A stretch of DNA of 64,000 bases. It comes from Sorex araneus (Eukaryota > Chordata > Mammalia > Eulipotyphla > Soricidae). This document shows, in pieces, positions 34,215 to 44,066 of this stretch. Position numbers and translations under genes: made by a program. Numbering within the stretch: position 1 is the first letter of the stretch; each line of letters starts with the position of its first letter. The notes under the pieces were generated by a model. It worked only from the letters and a program-made list of their open reading frames with translations, was not told the origin of the DNA and did no database searches. Location: positions 176,957,089-177,021,088 of the forward strand of contig NC_073305.1 of assembly GCF_027595985.1 (NCBI RefSeq), in the 5' to 3' direction.

Positions 34215-35834
34215 CTCCCTCCTGGCGGGCACAGCCACAGGAAAGAGGACTCGCCCCTTCACACTGCGGGTTCATATTGTCACATGCAGGTCTGAGCTTA
34301 GCAATGATGAGGAAATTAGTAAAAAGCGAGACTGGTCATGAAGAAAAACATCATGGCCCCTCTGGATCATTTCTCATGATCCTGGATAAGGATCCTTCTG
34401 AGGTTAGAAAAAAACTAACCTGGGCTGAGCACTGTAATCTGGGATCTATAGCGAGATGTCCCCAGGGAGAGCCACACTTTAAGCTTAATCTATCTCTTAC
34501 TGCGTTCATACAAAATGACTAGAAATATTTAGAAGTAAATTTCAGATGACTTTTTCAATGGATTTGGACTAAGGAAAGGAGAACTATGCCCTTCTATGGA
34601 ATTCTGCCCGTGAGTGGATCTCGCACCAGGATGAGGTTCTGCCTAGAAGAGCTTCCCCTGAAGAGAGGACTTGGCATCTGCGCCTTGTCCAAACACAGCT
34701 ATGTGTAATTGTTGCCACAAACCCTCCGTGATTTCTCTATAACCAAAGCTGAGAGACTGGAATAAGGATGTGGTGAGACTGGAGTAAGCGGTGACTGAGT
34801 ACCTACCACCTAGCAGCCCTGTTCCTTCCCTCGTTGGCCCCTTGGCATTGGTCTGCCAGGGTGGAGAGGTGGCTCTTGGCACTCTCATATTTTGAACTCA
34901 CACCTACCCAAGCTGCCAGGTAGGGACGGAAGAGAGGTGGTGCTATGAGATAACTGTCAGAGTTGAAGCCAGGAGGGAGGTGGAGAGTGCTCTGGGCTGG
35001 TGTTTGAGAATGCTTAGTCATGGTTGAGGAAAGCTTGAATATGGAACCAAAGAGAAGAAGGAGTTCATGAAATGCCCCAGAATTTTGCTCATTTCTGAAG
35101 ACGGTGCTAATTGGCTAGTTAGGTGGAAGTTTGGGAGAAGGTATGGGTCACACAACATAAAATAGAACTTGGAGAATTTCTGAGGCAGGTATTTGAGAAA
35201 GTCACCGAATGGTCTGGTGACTTTCTATGGTGAAGTAAGTGATGATGCCAGGTGGATGAAAATAACCCCCCCCAAAAAAAGTGTGCAATTACCCATGCTC
35301 CATGGAAAAATTAAAGAACTCTTGCTGATTGGTCCTTGAGGAAAACATGGCTGAGATAGGATCCCGATTCTTCAAAAGGCCAGGTGACAGCATTTGCCCA
35401 AGATGCTGGGTCAGTGTGTGAATTTACATAGAGGGGCAGTGGGAACCGGTGTTTCCAGAATGGACTCCTGGAGTAATGGGGGTGAAGATGATGAAACGGA
35501 AATGCTGGGCAGGTGCCCTGCTAGGGGCAAAGAGTCCAAATGAACAGGAAGGTTGGTGCCACCAGCCGTCATGCCAAGGATTCTGACGAAGGGACGATGG
35601 CTGTCAGCACACTGATGGGAAGGAAAGCCAGATACTTGATTTTAAAAATTAAAATAAGGACAAAACACAAGGCTGCATGACCAGGAGACTGAAAAACCAC
35701 AGCAGCCACAGGCTTGGAATCTTTTCCAAGTTTTCGGAAATGTCACTCTTAAGAATCTCCTATAGGATGAGCGGCAGCTTCCCAGGGAAGGGGTCTCTTA
35801 ACACCCCCCTAGGGCAAAGGTCCTCTCTGGGCTG
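34215..35834. other. Single-copy-like DNA, no gene recognised
   Basis: No repeat family or exon recognised over 1.6 kb, one of the longest repeat-poor stretches in the window. Confidence 0.4.
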
Positions 35835-35945
35835 GGGAGGTAGCTCAAGGGGCTGAAGCTCTGGGTTGGGAACCAGCACCTCAGGGTCTCCTGAGCATCT
35901 CTGGAATGGAAGTCACCCACCACACACCCCAACCCCAGCCCCAGA
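35835..35945 (+). mobile_element. SINE remnant
   Basis: 'ctggggaggtagctcaaggg' and 'cctgagcatctctggaatgg' suggest an old tRNA-type SINE head and body. Confidence 0.4.
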
Positions 35946-36348
35946 GGCAACACTGCTGGTCAGGTCCTGGAGGGGAGGATCTGGCTATGGGAGTGCAAGT
36001 GACCACACAGAGCATCAGAGCTGCCCACCCTGAGCTGGGCTTGACCATCACGCAGTGCTTCTGTCTGCAAGCCCTGTGCTCATGACAGACAGGATAGCTC
36101 TTATGGGAAGGTGGAGGGTCACCAAGGAGGTGGTCCAGACCCAGCACCAACAATGTCATGGTCCCCCTAACTCTCACCCATGGCCACATGGGGTATTCCT
36201 GGTGGTCCCCTTTGTTTATGTTGATTTTTTTTTTTTTAACTTTTTGCAGTGTCAGATCAAACCCAGGGCCTCACTCATGCGTAGCCAGGGCTGTGTCACT
36301 CAGCTACTCCCCTGGCTTCCTCCTGCTCCCACACTGAGGTCAGTTCCT

Positions 36349-36776
36349 ATAGGATGCACAATCCTGGCATGTCCCCCGAACTTCCAAACCCCAGGATTGA
36401 ACAGGACTCGTTTCTGATCACTCTAAACACAGCTGAGACATTCTTGGACATGATCCTGTACAAAATGGGGCACCTTAGTTGAGTCAGATCTGCCCAACCC
36501 CCCAACTCCGCTGCATGTCTTCTTGCAATACAGAGTAGAGGGGTGTGGCTGAACACAGATAGACACCCAGGGCCTGCATAGATGGAGACATTTCATCAGC
36601 CCTTTGCAGAGAAGGTTGGCAGAGCCTGGCATAAATCAGGGAGCATGGCAATAGTTTCCCTGAGCAGTGAAACAAAGGTGAAAGTGGTGTCTTCCTTACT
36701 CTGCTCCCCAGGGTCACACTCTTGGGTACAGCTTCCTGTCTTTCCTGGTCGGGGTCCTGTGGGACAGATTCTTCTT
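36349..36776 (+). repeat. Duplicated upstream block, copy 1
   Basis: Collinear with 42960-43410: 'ccaaaccccaggattga', 'atggggcacc', 'ccctttgcagagaaggt / ccctttgcagaaaaaggt', 'atcagggagca' and the closing 'acagcttcctg / acagctccctg' in the same order. The second copy lies about 570 bases before the ULBP-like start codon; here SINE insertions follow instead. Confidence 0.75.
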
Positions 36777-36829
36777 AAATATATTTTAATTTCTTAAAAT
36801 TTATTTTTCAGAGACACTATTGTTCCTCT

Positions 36830-37073
36830 GTAGCACTGTAGCACTGTCATCCCGTTGTTCATCGATTTTCTCGAGTGGGCACCAGTAACATCTCCATTGT
36901 GAGACTTGTTGTGACTGTTTTTGGCATATCGAATATGCCCCGGGGAGCTTTGCCAGGCTCTGCCATGTGGGCAGGAGATACTCTAGGTAGCTTGCCGGGC
37001 TCTCCGAGAGGGGCGGAGGAATGGAACTCAGGTCAGCTGCGTTCAAGGTGAACGCCCTACCCGTTGTGCTAGC
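36830..37073 (-). mobile_element. Second-type SINE
   Basis: gtagcactgtagcactgtca to ctacccgttgtgctagc on +. Confidence 0.92.
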
Positions 37074-37125
37074 AAACAAAATGAAAAGTGCCTGGTTCTT
37101 AGACTCACTAAAGCTAGGAGTTGAG

Positions 37126-37267
37126 AGGCTGGAGTGATAGCACAGCAGGTAGAGTGTTTGCCTTGCATGCGGCCAACCAGGGTTCAATTTCCAGTATCCA
37201 AAAAGGTCCCCTGAGCACCTCCAAGAGTAATTCCTGAGTGCAACGAAAGTGCAAAAAAAAAAAAAAG
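37126..37267 (+). mobile_element. SOR-type SINE, 3' end shortened
   Basis: ggctggagtgatagcacagc to gagtaattcctgagtgc, then an A tail without the usual gggtgtgac end. Confidence 0.85.
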
Positions 37268-38600
37268 CTACGAGTTAGAAGCAAGGGAGACTACCAACCA
37301 ACCAATAACACCTTCACTATGCAGAGGAGCGCTGGTGACCCGTGTGGACTAGAATCTGCATCCTGGGGTCCCCGTGCACAGCCCCCCCACACCCCCCCAG
37401 TGTGCCTGCTCTCCGAGACTTCCAGCCCAGCTCCCAAGTGAGAGTCCCGCTAGATTCTCTTCAAATGCACCATTGAGTCAGACTTCCGTTTGCTCACACT
37501 GTTCCAAGACATCTTTGGAATGCACGTCCAGAATCTGTGTTTTCCACTAAACACTCACTCAGTTTTGCTGAGTATGAACATACTTAAGGAATTAATGACG
37601 TTCAACTCAGGCATGCAGTGGCTAGTGACATCTAAAAATAAACAAGAAATTTAAACCTTCGCACTTAAGGTACTTCTTTTCAACCTACTCTAAAACAACA
37701 GCCTATTTAAGGAGATGAAAAGTGAGTCATTTCTTTCATTGACTCCCCAAGGCACCACTCCGGCACATTAAGCTTCAATGGGGCCTTTTAAATATTTACT
37801 TGTTAGCAGCATCCTTCCTTTCAGGTTAAAGATTAGCAACACAAAGAAAGCTGAGGGATAGAGTTACGAATTAGTCAGCTGCTTGCCAAGGCTTCCACTT
37901 GTTAATTCCGTCCAAGTTCAAAGGGCAAATTTATAGAGGTTCAGCTGTGAGAAATTAACCCCTTCCAAAAACGGCTAAATCCAAGAGTGACTTGGAGGGT
38001 CTTTCCCAAACTCGCCCTAAAAAGGGAAAGGGACCCGGTCGTAGGAACAGAGGCGGAGTCTCCTACGGGAATGGCCAAAAACCCAGAGTTTCAAAGGCAA
38101 AGGGTATGACACTTTCCCAGCCTTTCAGATGCTAATGATGCCATGAATCGCCCAAAGGTGGCGGGGAGGAAGGAATTTCAGTGTATTTGATCACAAGTAT
38201 TATCTGGAGAGGGTTTGGGGACTAAATAGAATAAATACACTTTCCTGGTTCAGACGTCCAAAGATGGAGCCGTTCTGAGCGCGTCTCCGCTTCCCTAGCA
38301 GGCAGCAGTTACCACCTTGAGCAGCAGACCCAGAAGGTGGGACTCGATGCACTCAAATGCCAGTTGGAGAAGGGGCTTAATCAGAGGCCAATCATCCATC
38401 TCTCCCTGCGCACAGGACTGCCAGTCCCCCCACCCCCAGTTCCCCAAGTCTTCACTCGGGGTTCACCACAGAAAAAGCCTCCAGATCCTCCTGTTGCAGA
38501 AGGAAGTAGCCCAGGGGATTACTTCATGCCGAGGTCAGTTGAGGCCATGCAGGCTCATGAGAAACCTTTCTTTGCAGGGGGTAGGAGTGGGGAGATTGGG
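37268..38600. other. Single-copy-like DNA, no gene recognised
   Basis: No exon recognised. Moderately GC-rich near 38000-38300. Confidence 0.4.
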
Positions 38601-38604
38601 GCCA

Positions 38605-38793
38605 CACCTGATGGTGCTCAGGGATTACTCCTGGCTCTGTGCTCGGGGATTACTCCTGGCTCTGTGCTTGGGGATTACTCCTGGCAGGTCTTGGAGGACC
38701 ATATGGGGTGTCAGAGATCAAACTTCAGCCAGGTGCTTGTCAGGCAAACTCCCTGCCACATGCCCCACCCATTGTACTATCTCTCCAGCCCCT
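38605..38793 (-). mobile_element. SOR-type SINE with internal triplication
   Basis: The piece 'gggattactcctggctctgtgc' occurs twice and a third partial copy follows (38625-38685). Confidence 0.8.
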
Positions 38794-39075
38794 CTGTTTG
38801 ATGCTTTCATGCCTCCTTTCTTCCTTTTTTGGCAGGTGGAGGTGTCCCAAAGGGGGGCTCAGGCGGTCCAGGCCCGGCCAGGCAGGCCTTTAGTGCAACG
38901 TGAGGGCCGAGGATGCGATGTGCCAGACACTCAGACCCAGGGGACATCCACGGCCACTCCTTCCCTGGTGCTGCCCAGGGACCATGTGGTGTTAGGGTTG
39001 AAGCCTTACTCATTTCTTTTTTTTGTTTCATTTTGTTTTGTTTTGGGGGAAAAACATTCATCTATTTTAGTCCTG

Positions 39076-39318
39076 GACTAGAGCGGTAGCGTAGTGGTTA
39101 AGGCGTTCGCCTTGCACGAGGCCGACCCGGGTTCGATTCCTCCGCCCCTCTCGGAGAGCCCGGCAAGCTACCGAGAGTATCCCACCCACACAGCAGAGCC
39201 TGACAAGCTCCTGTGGCATATTCGATATGCCAAAAACAGTAACAACAAGTCTCACAGTGGAGATGTTACTGGTGCCCGCTCGAGCAAATCCATGAGCAAC
39301 GGGATGACAGTGACAGTG
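39076..39318 (+). mobile_element. Complete second-type SINE with target duplication, no poly(A)
   Basis: Flanked by ATTTTAGTCCTG at 39064-39075 and 39319-39330. The head has an A-box-like tagcgtagtggttaaggc and a B-box ggttcgattcc. The end is gatgacagtgacagtg with no A-run at all. Confidence 0.95.
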
Positions 39319-39330
39319 ATTTTAGTCCTG

Positions 39331-39925
39331 CACCCAGAGCGGTATGTGAAGGCAGCAGCCTCCTGATTCAGGATATCTCTGGCACAGAAGTGCCCCCTCA
39401 GCCCTGCCTGCTCTTCACCCTCCTTCAGTCCTGGAGGATCTGGAGCAGCTTCGGACTGAGAGGCGGACGGCTCTGTTAAAAGGCACCATTCATCAGTGCA
39501 GTTTGGGCATGAGGGAGGCGGTGGCTTTCAGAGATGGACGCTGGCTCCTGTCCTGGGAGCTGCAGAGGAAGCACCCCGGGAGCCTCTGCTGGCCGCCTGC
39601 ATCTCGGGAGGACACTGGGCTTGAGCACAGTGGACAGTTTGGGTTTGCACAGACCCATCAGGGCTCAAGATCTGAGTGAAATGTTGAGTCCCCAACTGGG
39701 GTTGTGTGTGCCGTGGGCGGGAACGGGGATCTCTGCCCCGGGGAAGCCCGTGGACATCCTAGCCACAGCCGTCTGCCCCCAGCCCAGCCCCCAACAGGCT
39801 TTGTTGGAGACCCCAAGATCTCTGCACCCCCAACTAATGCTCTCAAAGGGGTACCTCTCTCGCTCTTTGTGAAGAGTCCAGAAAAGAAAAAGGGCCCTTG
39901 CAATGGGGCTCATTAAAATCTTGCT
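39331..39925. other. Single-copy-like DNA, no gene recognised
   Basis: GC-moderate, no domain in any frame. Confidence 0.35.
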
Positions 39926-39930
39926 CAGCT

Positions 39931-39988
39931 TCCTGAGTGCAGAGCCAGGAGTAATCCCTGAGCCCCACCGGATGTGACCCAAATGTCC
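39931..39988 (+). mobile_element. SOR SINE 3' fragment
   Basis: 'ctgagtgcagagccaggagt' to 'accggatgtgacccaaat'. Confidence 0.75.
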
Positions 39989-40050
39989 AAGTGCTGAATT
40001 CTCGGCGCATACACCCTGGATTGTTCATCTCCATATGGGCTCTTCCTGAG

Positions 40051-40055
40051 AAGAG

Positions 40056-40116
<61 letters not shown>
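40051..40116 (+). repeat. (TC)n microsatellite
   Basis: About 33 TC units. Confidence 0.98.
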
Positions 40117-40119
<3 letters not shown>

Positions 40120-40186
40120 TTTGGGTGTTGTGGTTTGCAATACAGGTATTAAATGGCCATCATGCTCAGTCTGTAGTCTACTTTCG
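40117..40186 (-). mobile_element. L1 3' UTR fragment
   Basis: 'gggtgttgtggtttgcaata' and 'ggccatcatgctcagtctgt' match the L1 at 20418-20475. Confidence 0.75.
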
Positions 40187-41300
40187 CGTGGACCGATTCT
40201 TATGCAGTGTTTTCCGGTGGCCTTGTGGAGGAAGTGTTTGGGTTTCGCAAGGTTCTGTGTTCAGCCAGAGACAGTCTGGGGAAAGTAGAGCAGGAGCGGG
40301 TGGAGGGGGAGGAGCTGGGTGTGCAGGGGAAGCTGTTGTTTCAGTTTCTATTGAGCCTCCCAGGGCAGAGGGGGGAGGGGAGGAGGGGAGGAGGGGAGGA
40401 GGGGAGGAGGGACGAGGCGGGAAGGGGAGAGGGGGGGGGTACAGTGTGAGAAACTGGAGTACAGTAGAGGGACTAGGGTCCTGGGGCAGGTGCAGGGCGT
40501 GATCCAGGGTGAGGCCGCCTTACCCCTTCACTAAGGGGGTAGCGGGCTGGAGTCTGTTTATGTCCTCTCTAGGGCGCGCTTCCTCTTTTTCCCAGTCCCT
40601 CCCGTTTGTTTTCTGGGATCCGGTTTGGGGGCTCCCCACGGCACCTCCCTAGAACCTTGTTCAGAGAAGCACTAGCCCCAAGCTTCCTGCTTTGCTTTTG
40701 GGGTGGAGGTGGAGGGGTGCAGTGGGGAGAGGGGAGTGGGGGAGATCCGTCGGGGCTGGAGAGAGCGGCGGGGCTGGGAGCGCGCGGGGCTGGCCTCTCC
40801 TGCGTGGGCGAGTGGGAGGAAAGACGGCCACCCGAAGGGGCCAGAGACCCTACAGGGTTAACCCCAGGAGCTGCCCCTGCACGCAGCCTACCCGCGTCCC
40901 TTTGAGTCACGCACGGCCTAGGCCCCCGGTTCCCGGAACAGCCGGCTCAGAGCCCTGAGCGCCTCCGGGTGTGGCCCGTAAACCAAACCAAACAGCCAAA
41001 AAACGACCTCTAGACCACTAGACAGCAGGATGAGGCAGATTCCCTACCTGTCCAGCACAGCTGTTCCATCGCGCTTGGGATTCCAGGTGACTTGGTCCCC
41101 CGATGACTCCGTCCAGGTCCTTTTTGTTTCCTGGCCGGCTTCCCTGGGGGCGGGCTGTCAACTACTCCCCTAACCGGCAAGGGCGGGGTTTGTAGATGGG
41201 GGAGGAAGCGGGTGCCCTTATCTGCGGTCCGCGCTGCTAAGCACAAGTCTGGTCACGTCTGGTGGTTGCTTTGAGCCCGAAAAGGGCAGGAGAGCACCTG
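40187..41300. other. GC-rich unassigned DNA
   Basis: Includes a purine tandem near 40365-40415 (ggggaggagg units) and a CpG-rich part (40540-40980). Weak resemblance to the region upstream of the ULBP-like start codon ('ttcactaaggggg' at 40524 and 'ttcactaagggga' at 43748) hints at a third duplicated promoter, but I find no signal-peptide exon here. Confidence 0.35.
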
Positions 41301-41304
41301 GAAT

Positions 41305-41600
41305 ATACCGCGCCAACATCCATCCCTTCACCAGTGGACGTTTCCCACCACCCATGTTCCCAGTTTCCCTCCTGCCCCTTCCTCCGCCTGCCTCTGGAGC
41401 ACTGTGGCAGACACTTTTCTTCTCTATATACCTCTCTCCGCTCTCTGTCCTCTCTCTGTTCTCTTTCTCTCTCTTTCCTCTCTCCCCCTGTCTCTTTCCC
41501 TTTGGGCATTACGGTTTGCAGTACAAATACAGACACAGGTTTTCGTGTGCATCCCTTTACCTGCGCCCAGCACTCAGTTCTTGTCCAGAGTGATCATTTC
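41305..41600 (-). mobile_element. Retroposon 3' end
   Basis: 'catcccttcaccagtggacg', 'gcattacggtttgcagtaca' order as in 48130-48390. Confidence 0.6.
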
Positions 41601-41604
41601 TAAC

Positions 41605-41768
41605 TACTATAGCACAGTGGCTGGCACGCAGCCGCAGCCGACCGGAGTTCCTCCGCCCCTCTAGCTACGGAGAGTATGGAGCCCTCGAGGCAGAGCCTGG
41701 CAAGCTACCCGTGCATATTGGATGTACCAAAAACAGTGGGTGGGTCTGTTGCCCGCTCGAACAAATCT
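41605..41768 (+). mobile_element. Second-type SINE, rearranged copy
   Basis: 'actatagcacagtggctggc', 'gcctggcaagctacccgtgc' and 'ttgcccgctcgaacaaat'. Several short deletions. Confidence 0.75.
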
Positions 41769-41859
41769 GGCCCCTCTTTGACTTGGCCTTGGCTATGAGT
41801 CTCATACTGTTATTTTTTTAATATCACACTGGGATTTTCTATTAAAATATTAAAAAAGA

Positions 41860-42535
41860 ATTGTCACTCTGAAATGACAAAGTTATTCAGGATTAGGTTT
41901 CAGGCATATAATGTTTCAATACCAATCCCTTCACCAGTGTTCACTTTCCTCCACCAATGCTTCCCCCTTCCCCCGCCCCCTTCCCCCCTCCCCAGTAGCC
42001 TTTTGGGACAAGGGCAGGGAGAGCACTCACATACCTGTCCTGGGAGAGGCAGAGCTGGGGCAGCTAGCTGGCAGGGAGACAGGGTGCCAGGGCGGGGCCC
42101 AACTTATCTTTTTATTTTTAATTTTTTTTTAATTAAGTCACCATGTGGAAAGTTACAAAGTTTTCTGGTTTAAGTCTCAGTTATACAATGCTCGAACACC
42201 CATCCCTTCACCAGTGCACATATTCCACCACCAAGAATCACAGTATAGCTCCACTCACACTCCCATGCCCCTAGTACCCCCAGCCCTTAGCCCCCCCCCC
42301 CGCCTGCGTAACTAATAAATTTCACTTTACTTTCACTTTGATTGCATTCAGTATTTCAACAAAACTCACTATTATTGTTTGGAGAGTCTCTCCCCTAAAG
42401 TCGGGCCTGCTGAAAAGGAAGCATTAGATAATTTGTTTTCCATTGCTGAGAATGAAGAGGTATAAGGTCGAGTGACCACACTTAGCGGCCTCAAGATTTT
42501 GGGTTTCTGTATTTTAGTATTTTAGTAACTACCAA
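41860..42535 (-). mobile_element. Composite retroposon 3' units, first family (two pieces)
   Basis: Bases 41860-41995 and 42115-42535 each start a minus-strand 3' end. The second matches 25010-25440 closely ('gtggaaagttacaaagtttt', 'actcactattattgtttgga'). Confidence 0.6.
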
Positions 42536-42830
42536 CTTATCTTTTCTTACATCTTAATAACATCCATGATGCACATGTCCCATTGCTTCTTTATCCAGTC
42601 ATCTACTCTTGTACAGTTGGGTTGATTCTGAGTTTTTGGTTATTCTAGAGAGTGCTGCAAAGGAACATGGGGGTGCAAATGTCTTGTCTCCATTGTGTTT
42701 TTCGGCCTTTGGGTTATATTCCAAGAAGTGGTTGATCCGGACTTGTCAGAAAGTTGCTATTTGAACAAGTTCCTCAAATCTGAGCATTTCTGTGTCTCTC
42801 TAGTCTTTGTGGTTTTTATGTCCCTAGACC
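42536..42830 (-). mobile_element. Old L1 ORF2 fragment
   Basis: 'tgcttctttatccagtcatc' and 'gggttatattccaagaagtgg' are reverse L1 ORF2 text. Confidence 0.65.
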
Positions 42831-42959
42831 TTCAGCAATGTGGCCTGGAAGTTTCCCCTTGAGCTCTCCCCTCTGGCCACATGGACTTCCTGAGCCTCTG
42901 AAGCAAGGAATCTGTTCTTCAGGAAGGACAGGGAGCAGTGAGGCCCATTTGTTGTGGGT

Positions 42960-43402
42960 TCCGCAATGACACCATGTTCACTGAACCTCCAAACCCCAGG
43001 ATTGACAAGACCCACTCCGGCTTACTCTAAACAGCCTAGACACCCTTGGCCAGGGTTCCCTAAAGATGGGGCACCATATCTGAGTCCAATCTGGCCACCA
43101 CTCTACTGCACCTTTTCTTGTCTATTCTTGCCCTTGAGGGTAGAGGTGAGTGGCTGACACCCAGATACCCAATAGCTGCAAAGATGGGGACACCCCACTG
43201 TCCCTTTGCAGAAAAAGGTCTGCAGACTCGGGCATCATCAGGGAGCACCACAGAATGCTGTTTCCCGGAGAAGTGACTATTTGGATATGGGATCAATGGG
43301 CAGAATTGCGCAGAGGTGAGCGCCTTCTTTACTCTGATCCCTAGGGGTCATACTTTGGGATACAGCTCCCTGCCCTTCATGGTGCAGCTTCTGTGGGCAA
43401 CA

Positions 43403-43410
<8 letters not shown>
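42960..43410 (+). repeat. Duplicated upstream block, copy 2
   Basis: Paralogue of 36349-36776 in the same orientation. It ends at a (GT)n run (43408-43436). Position 570 bases before the ULBP-like ATG suggests it is part of the gene's duplicated 5' flank. Confidence 0.75.

Positions 43411-43436
<26 letters not shown>
43408..43436 (+). repeat. (GT)n microsatellite
   Basis: About 14 GT units. Confidence 0.95.
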
Positions 43437-43438
<2 letters not shown>

Positions 43439-43799
43439 CTGTCATGAAGTTACAAGATGCCCTGGGTTAGGTTTCACTGGTGGTAGGTGTTGCATCATAG
43501 GGAAGATCTGGGCACCTTGGAGGTGGAGCTGGGGGCGGGACAGGAGTTGGGGGTGAGGTTTGCATGTGTGGGGGAGGAGCCCGGGCCGTGGGAACCTGTG
43601 GTGCAAGTCCCCGGATGGGAGGCACAGGGCAGAGGGAGGCGTGGTGTGGGGAACTGTGTGAGCACTGCGGGGAGGGAGGGGGAGGAGGGAGCGAGGTACT
43701 CCCCCTGCCTAAAGCTTCAGGTCCGGATGACACAAGGGCACCAGGGTTCACTAAGGGGAGTAAGTGTTGGAGGGGGCTGGGAACCAGAGGTATTGTTTC

Positions 43800-43981
43800 C
43801 TGTCTGGGTTTCTCTCCCCGCAACCCTTCTCTCAGAAAAAGAAAAAAATAAAACGGAAGGGGAAAAAAAAATGCGGTCGCTGTAATTTTCTCAGTTAGAC
43901 GCCAGAGGTCTGGGGCGGGGCGACCAGCAGATGCTCTTAATCCAGTGGCTGTAAGTTTTGGAAATCAAAGAGCCGCCAGAC
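43800..43981 (+). promoter_or_regulatory. Putative promoter of the ULBP-like gene
   Basis: A GC box GGGGCGGGGC lies at 43912-43921, about 60 bases before the ATG. No TATA box is clear. GC-box, TATA-less promoters are usual for stress-induced NKG2D ligands. The transcription start is not identifiable by eye. Confidence 0.5.
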
Positions 43982-44066
43982 ATGGCAGAGGCAGCGCGCT
44001 GCTACATGTTGACTTTCACTTTGCTTCTCTGTCTAAACAAACTTCCAGCAGCGGCAGCGCGGGACG
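43982..44066 (+). CDS. ULBP-like: ULBP-like exon 1 (signal peptide)
   Basis: ATG preceded by ccgccagac. A second in-frame ATG is codon 9 and would leave a shorter but still hydrophobic leader. The donor is GGGACG|GTGAGT, phase 1. First exons A and B share phase and donor. Confidence 0.85.

Noticed and set aside
39076..39130. tRNA gene (A-box and B-box present)
   Set aside because: It is the head of a SINE repeated many times here. The body after the B-box is not a cloverleaf acceptor arm and the copy has target duplications.
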